Below are positions 62,977 to 64,000 of a stretch of 64,000 nt of DNA, piece by piece. The DNA comes from Vibrio xiamenensis. Lineage in GTDB: Bacteria; Pseudomonadota; Gammaproteobacteria; Enterobacterales; Vibrionaceae. The position numbers and the translations under genes were made by a program. The number at the start of each line of letters is the position of its first letter. The first letter of the stretch is position 1. The notes under the pieces were generated by a model that saw only the letters and a list, made by a program, of their open reading frames with translations, searched no databases and was not told the origin of the DNA. The stretch covers positions 22,619 through 86,618 of the forward strand of contig NZ_FNDD01000025.1 in NCBI RefSeq assembly GCF_900100015.1, given 5' to 3'.

Positions 62977-64000
62977 TTATCGACCATAAATAGCATCAAT
63001 TAAATTTTTAGCTTCGCGGCGAATCTCATCACTGCCATCGACAATCGCTTCTTCAAGCAGCTTAATTGCCCCTTTCGAATCGTTCATCTCGATGTAAATC
63101 TTGGCTAAATCAAGCTTACCCGCGGCTTCAGAATTGGCATCGATATCTTCGAAATTGCCAATATCACCAATAACATCAGGGAAGTCGGTAAGTCCTACAT
63201 CAAGCTTGAGTTCATCATCGTCTAAAGCCCCTTGCTCATCTTGCTCAACTTCGGCCATCAATTCATCAATGGTTCGATAAGCAGGTTGAGCCGGTTCTTC
63301 GCTCGGTAGATTGTCTTGCTCACCCCAATCTTCATCTTGGACTTCTGGTTGCTCTAACTCAGCATCGCTCCAGATGTTTTGCTCTTCTTCCGGAATATCG
63401 TCAGAAATTTCAGCTTGTTGTTCTGGTGATAGATTGAAACCATTCCAATCCTCGCCACCCACTTCCAGCATCGCATCGAGATTCATCCCGGCGCTATCTG
63501 AAACTTCATCATCCATTGGGCGATTAAAATCAAACGAATGCTTAGACGGTGTTTCGTCGTGTAGCAGCTCGTTAAAGGTTTGTTCATCGTAGTTCTCAAC
63601 AGGTTGAGGACCACTGCGAACCGGAGCTTCGCTCTGCGTTGAACTGGCTTCAAGTTGTTGCTCGATTTCTGGCTCAGCGCTGAGCTCTGGCTCTTCAGCT
63701 TCTTGGCTATCTTCCAGCGCTTGCTCTTCGCCGTACTCTGGAAGCTCAGTTTCATCAAGTGCAAAGCTTGGCTCGTCTTCAACCTTTGGCTCAGAACTGA
63801 CTTCTGGCTCTGCAGCTTCTTGGCTATCTTCCAGAGCTTGCTCTTCGCCGTACTCTGGCAGCTCAGTGTCATCAAGTTCAAAGCTTGGTTCGTCTTCAAC
63901 CTCTGGCTCAGAATTTAGTTCTAGCTCTCCAGTGCCTTGGCTATCTTCCAGCGCTTGCTCTTCTCCGTACTCTGGAAGCTCAGTTTCATCAAGCTCAAAG
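62977..64000 (-). CDS. hubP: FimV-family polar landmark protein HubP, C-terminal part (cut by window end)
   Basis: Only the 3' part is in the window; the frame is open to 64000 with no start required. The C-terminal FimV domain with TPR-like helix (LDLAKIYIEMNDSKGAIKLLEEAIVDG, EIRREAKNLIDAIYGR) is complete. Upstream it is very acidic and has three full or near-full copies of a 39-residue repeat. In V. cholerae the same gene next to truA encodes HubP, which recruits ParA1, ParC and FlhG to the pole and also has acidic repeats. The assignment as HubP rests on this architecture and neighbourhood. Confidence 0.9.
   Translation of the reverse strand, partial: FELDETELPEYGEEQALEDSQGTGELELNSEPEVEDEPSFELDDTELPEYGEEQALEDSQEAAEPEVSSEPKVEDEPSFALDETELPEYGEEQALEDSQEAEEPELSAEPEIEQQLEASSTQSEAPVRSGPQPVENYDEQTFNELLHDETPSKHSFDFNRPMDDEVSDSAGMNLDAMLEVGGEDWNGFNLSPEQQAEISDDIPEEEQNIWSDAELEQPEVQDEDWGEQDNLPSEEPAQPAYRTIDELMAEVEQDEQGALDDDELKLDVGLTDFPDVIGDIGNFEDIDANSEAAGKLDLAKIYIEMNDSKGAIKLLEEAIVDGSDEIRREAKNLIDAIYGR
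63649..63999 (-). repeat. 117-bp tandem repeats in hubP
   Basis: Three units starting at 63999, 63882 and 63765 (minus strand) each encode 39 residues, beginning FELDETELPEYGEEQALEDS or close. The first 20 residues are nearly invariant and the rest drifts. The array continues beyond the window, so the copy number is unknown. Confidence 0.95.

Noticed and set aside
63483..63899. 138-codon alternative minus-strand frame in the hubP repeats
   Set aside because: Shifted reading of the acidic repeats, whose true frame joins the complete FimV C-terminal domain without a break.
63649..63999. Possible CRISPR array
   Set aside because: The 117-bp units are coding, tandem without spacers and in frame.

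Overview
The window is a contiguous chromosomal segment of a gammaproteobacterium, almost certainly a Vibrio (Vibrionaceae). The evidence is the polar flagellar/chemotaxis operon flhA-flhF-flhG-fliA-cheYZAB-parC-parP-cheW, a FimV/HubP-type protein with acidic tandem repeats next to truA, a feoABC operon with a cysteine-free FeoC, and a large AraC-type regulator beside divergent znuA/znuCB. No insertion sequence, prophage, integron, CRISPR array, tRNA or rRNA was seen. Gene content is core-genome in character.

Layout. 1-3 kb: rlmA, two unrecognised small proteins and a divergent pair of cysteine-cluster proteins (ycgN type and YkgJ type). 3-8.5 kb: aqpZ, then the leftward group apt-dnaX-ybaB-recR, with a -1 frameshift site in dnaX, and a DUF454 (YbaN) gene preceded by an unlisted 43-residue small ORF. 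8.6-11.5 kb: an RssB-like response regulator, a LysR regulator and a YdjA-type nitroreductase. 11.6-20 kb: fatty acid genes. fadIJ runs leftward with a FadR-like operator; two tandem fadL genes run rightward behind an ECF-type sigma factor and its DUF3379 partner. Between fadI and the sigma gene lies a structured leftward transcript with its own terminator and an FNR-like box, a candidate FnrS-like small RNA. 20-28 kb: mlaA and the complete cytochrome c maturation set ccmABCDEFGHI, leftward. 28-41 kb: the 12-gene flagellar/chemotaxis operon, leftward, starting from a good sigma-54 promoter candidate before flhA and ending at a terminator after a DUF2802 gene.

41-50 kb: sixA, a protease III-like M16 peptidase, yecM/argS, a HIT protein and feoABC. 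50-57 kb: a gap with a second small-RNA candidate, a 1114-residue propeller/pseudokinase/AraC membrane regulator, then znuA and znuCB sharing a perfect Zur palindrome. 57-64 kb: leftward fimV/hubP-truA-accD-folC-dedD-cvpA-purF, with a PurR box before cvpA. The hubP gene is cut by the window end.

A theme is cell-pole organisation. In Vibrio cholerae HubP recruits ParC and FlhG to the pole, ParC and ParP place CheA arrays there, and FlhF/FlhG set flagellar position and number. Here the landmark and these clients sit within about 35 kb. Other units are metal supply (feo, znu), haem and cytochrome c assembly (ccm), and fatty acid uptake and oxidation (fadL, fadIJ).

The most interesting unexplained elements are the two candidate small RNAs, the missing canonical start of the DUF454 gene, the one-piece membrane regulator without a receiver domain, and the triplicated motif in the CheA linker.
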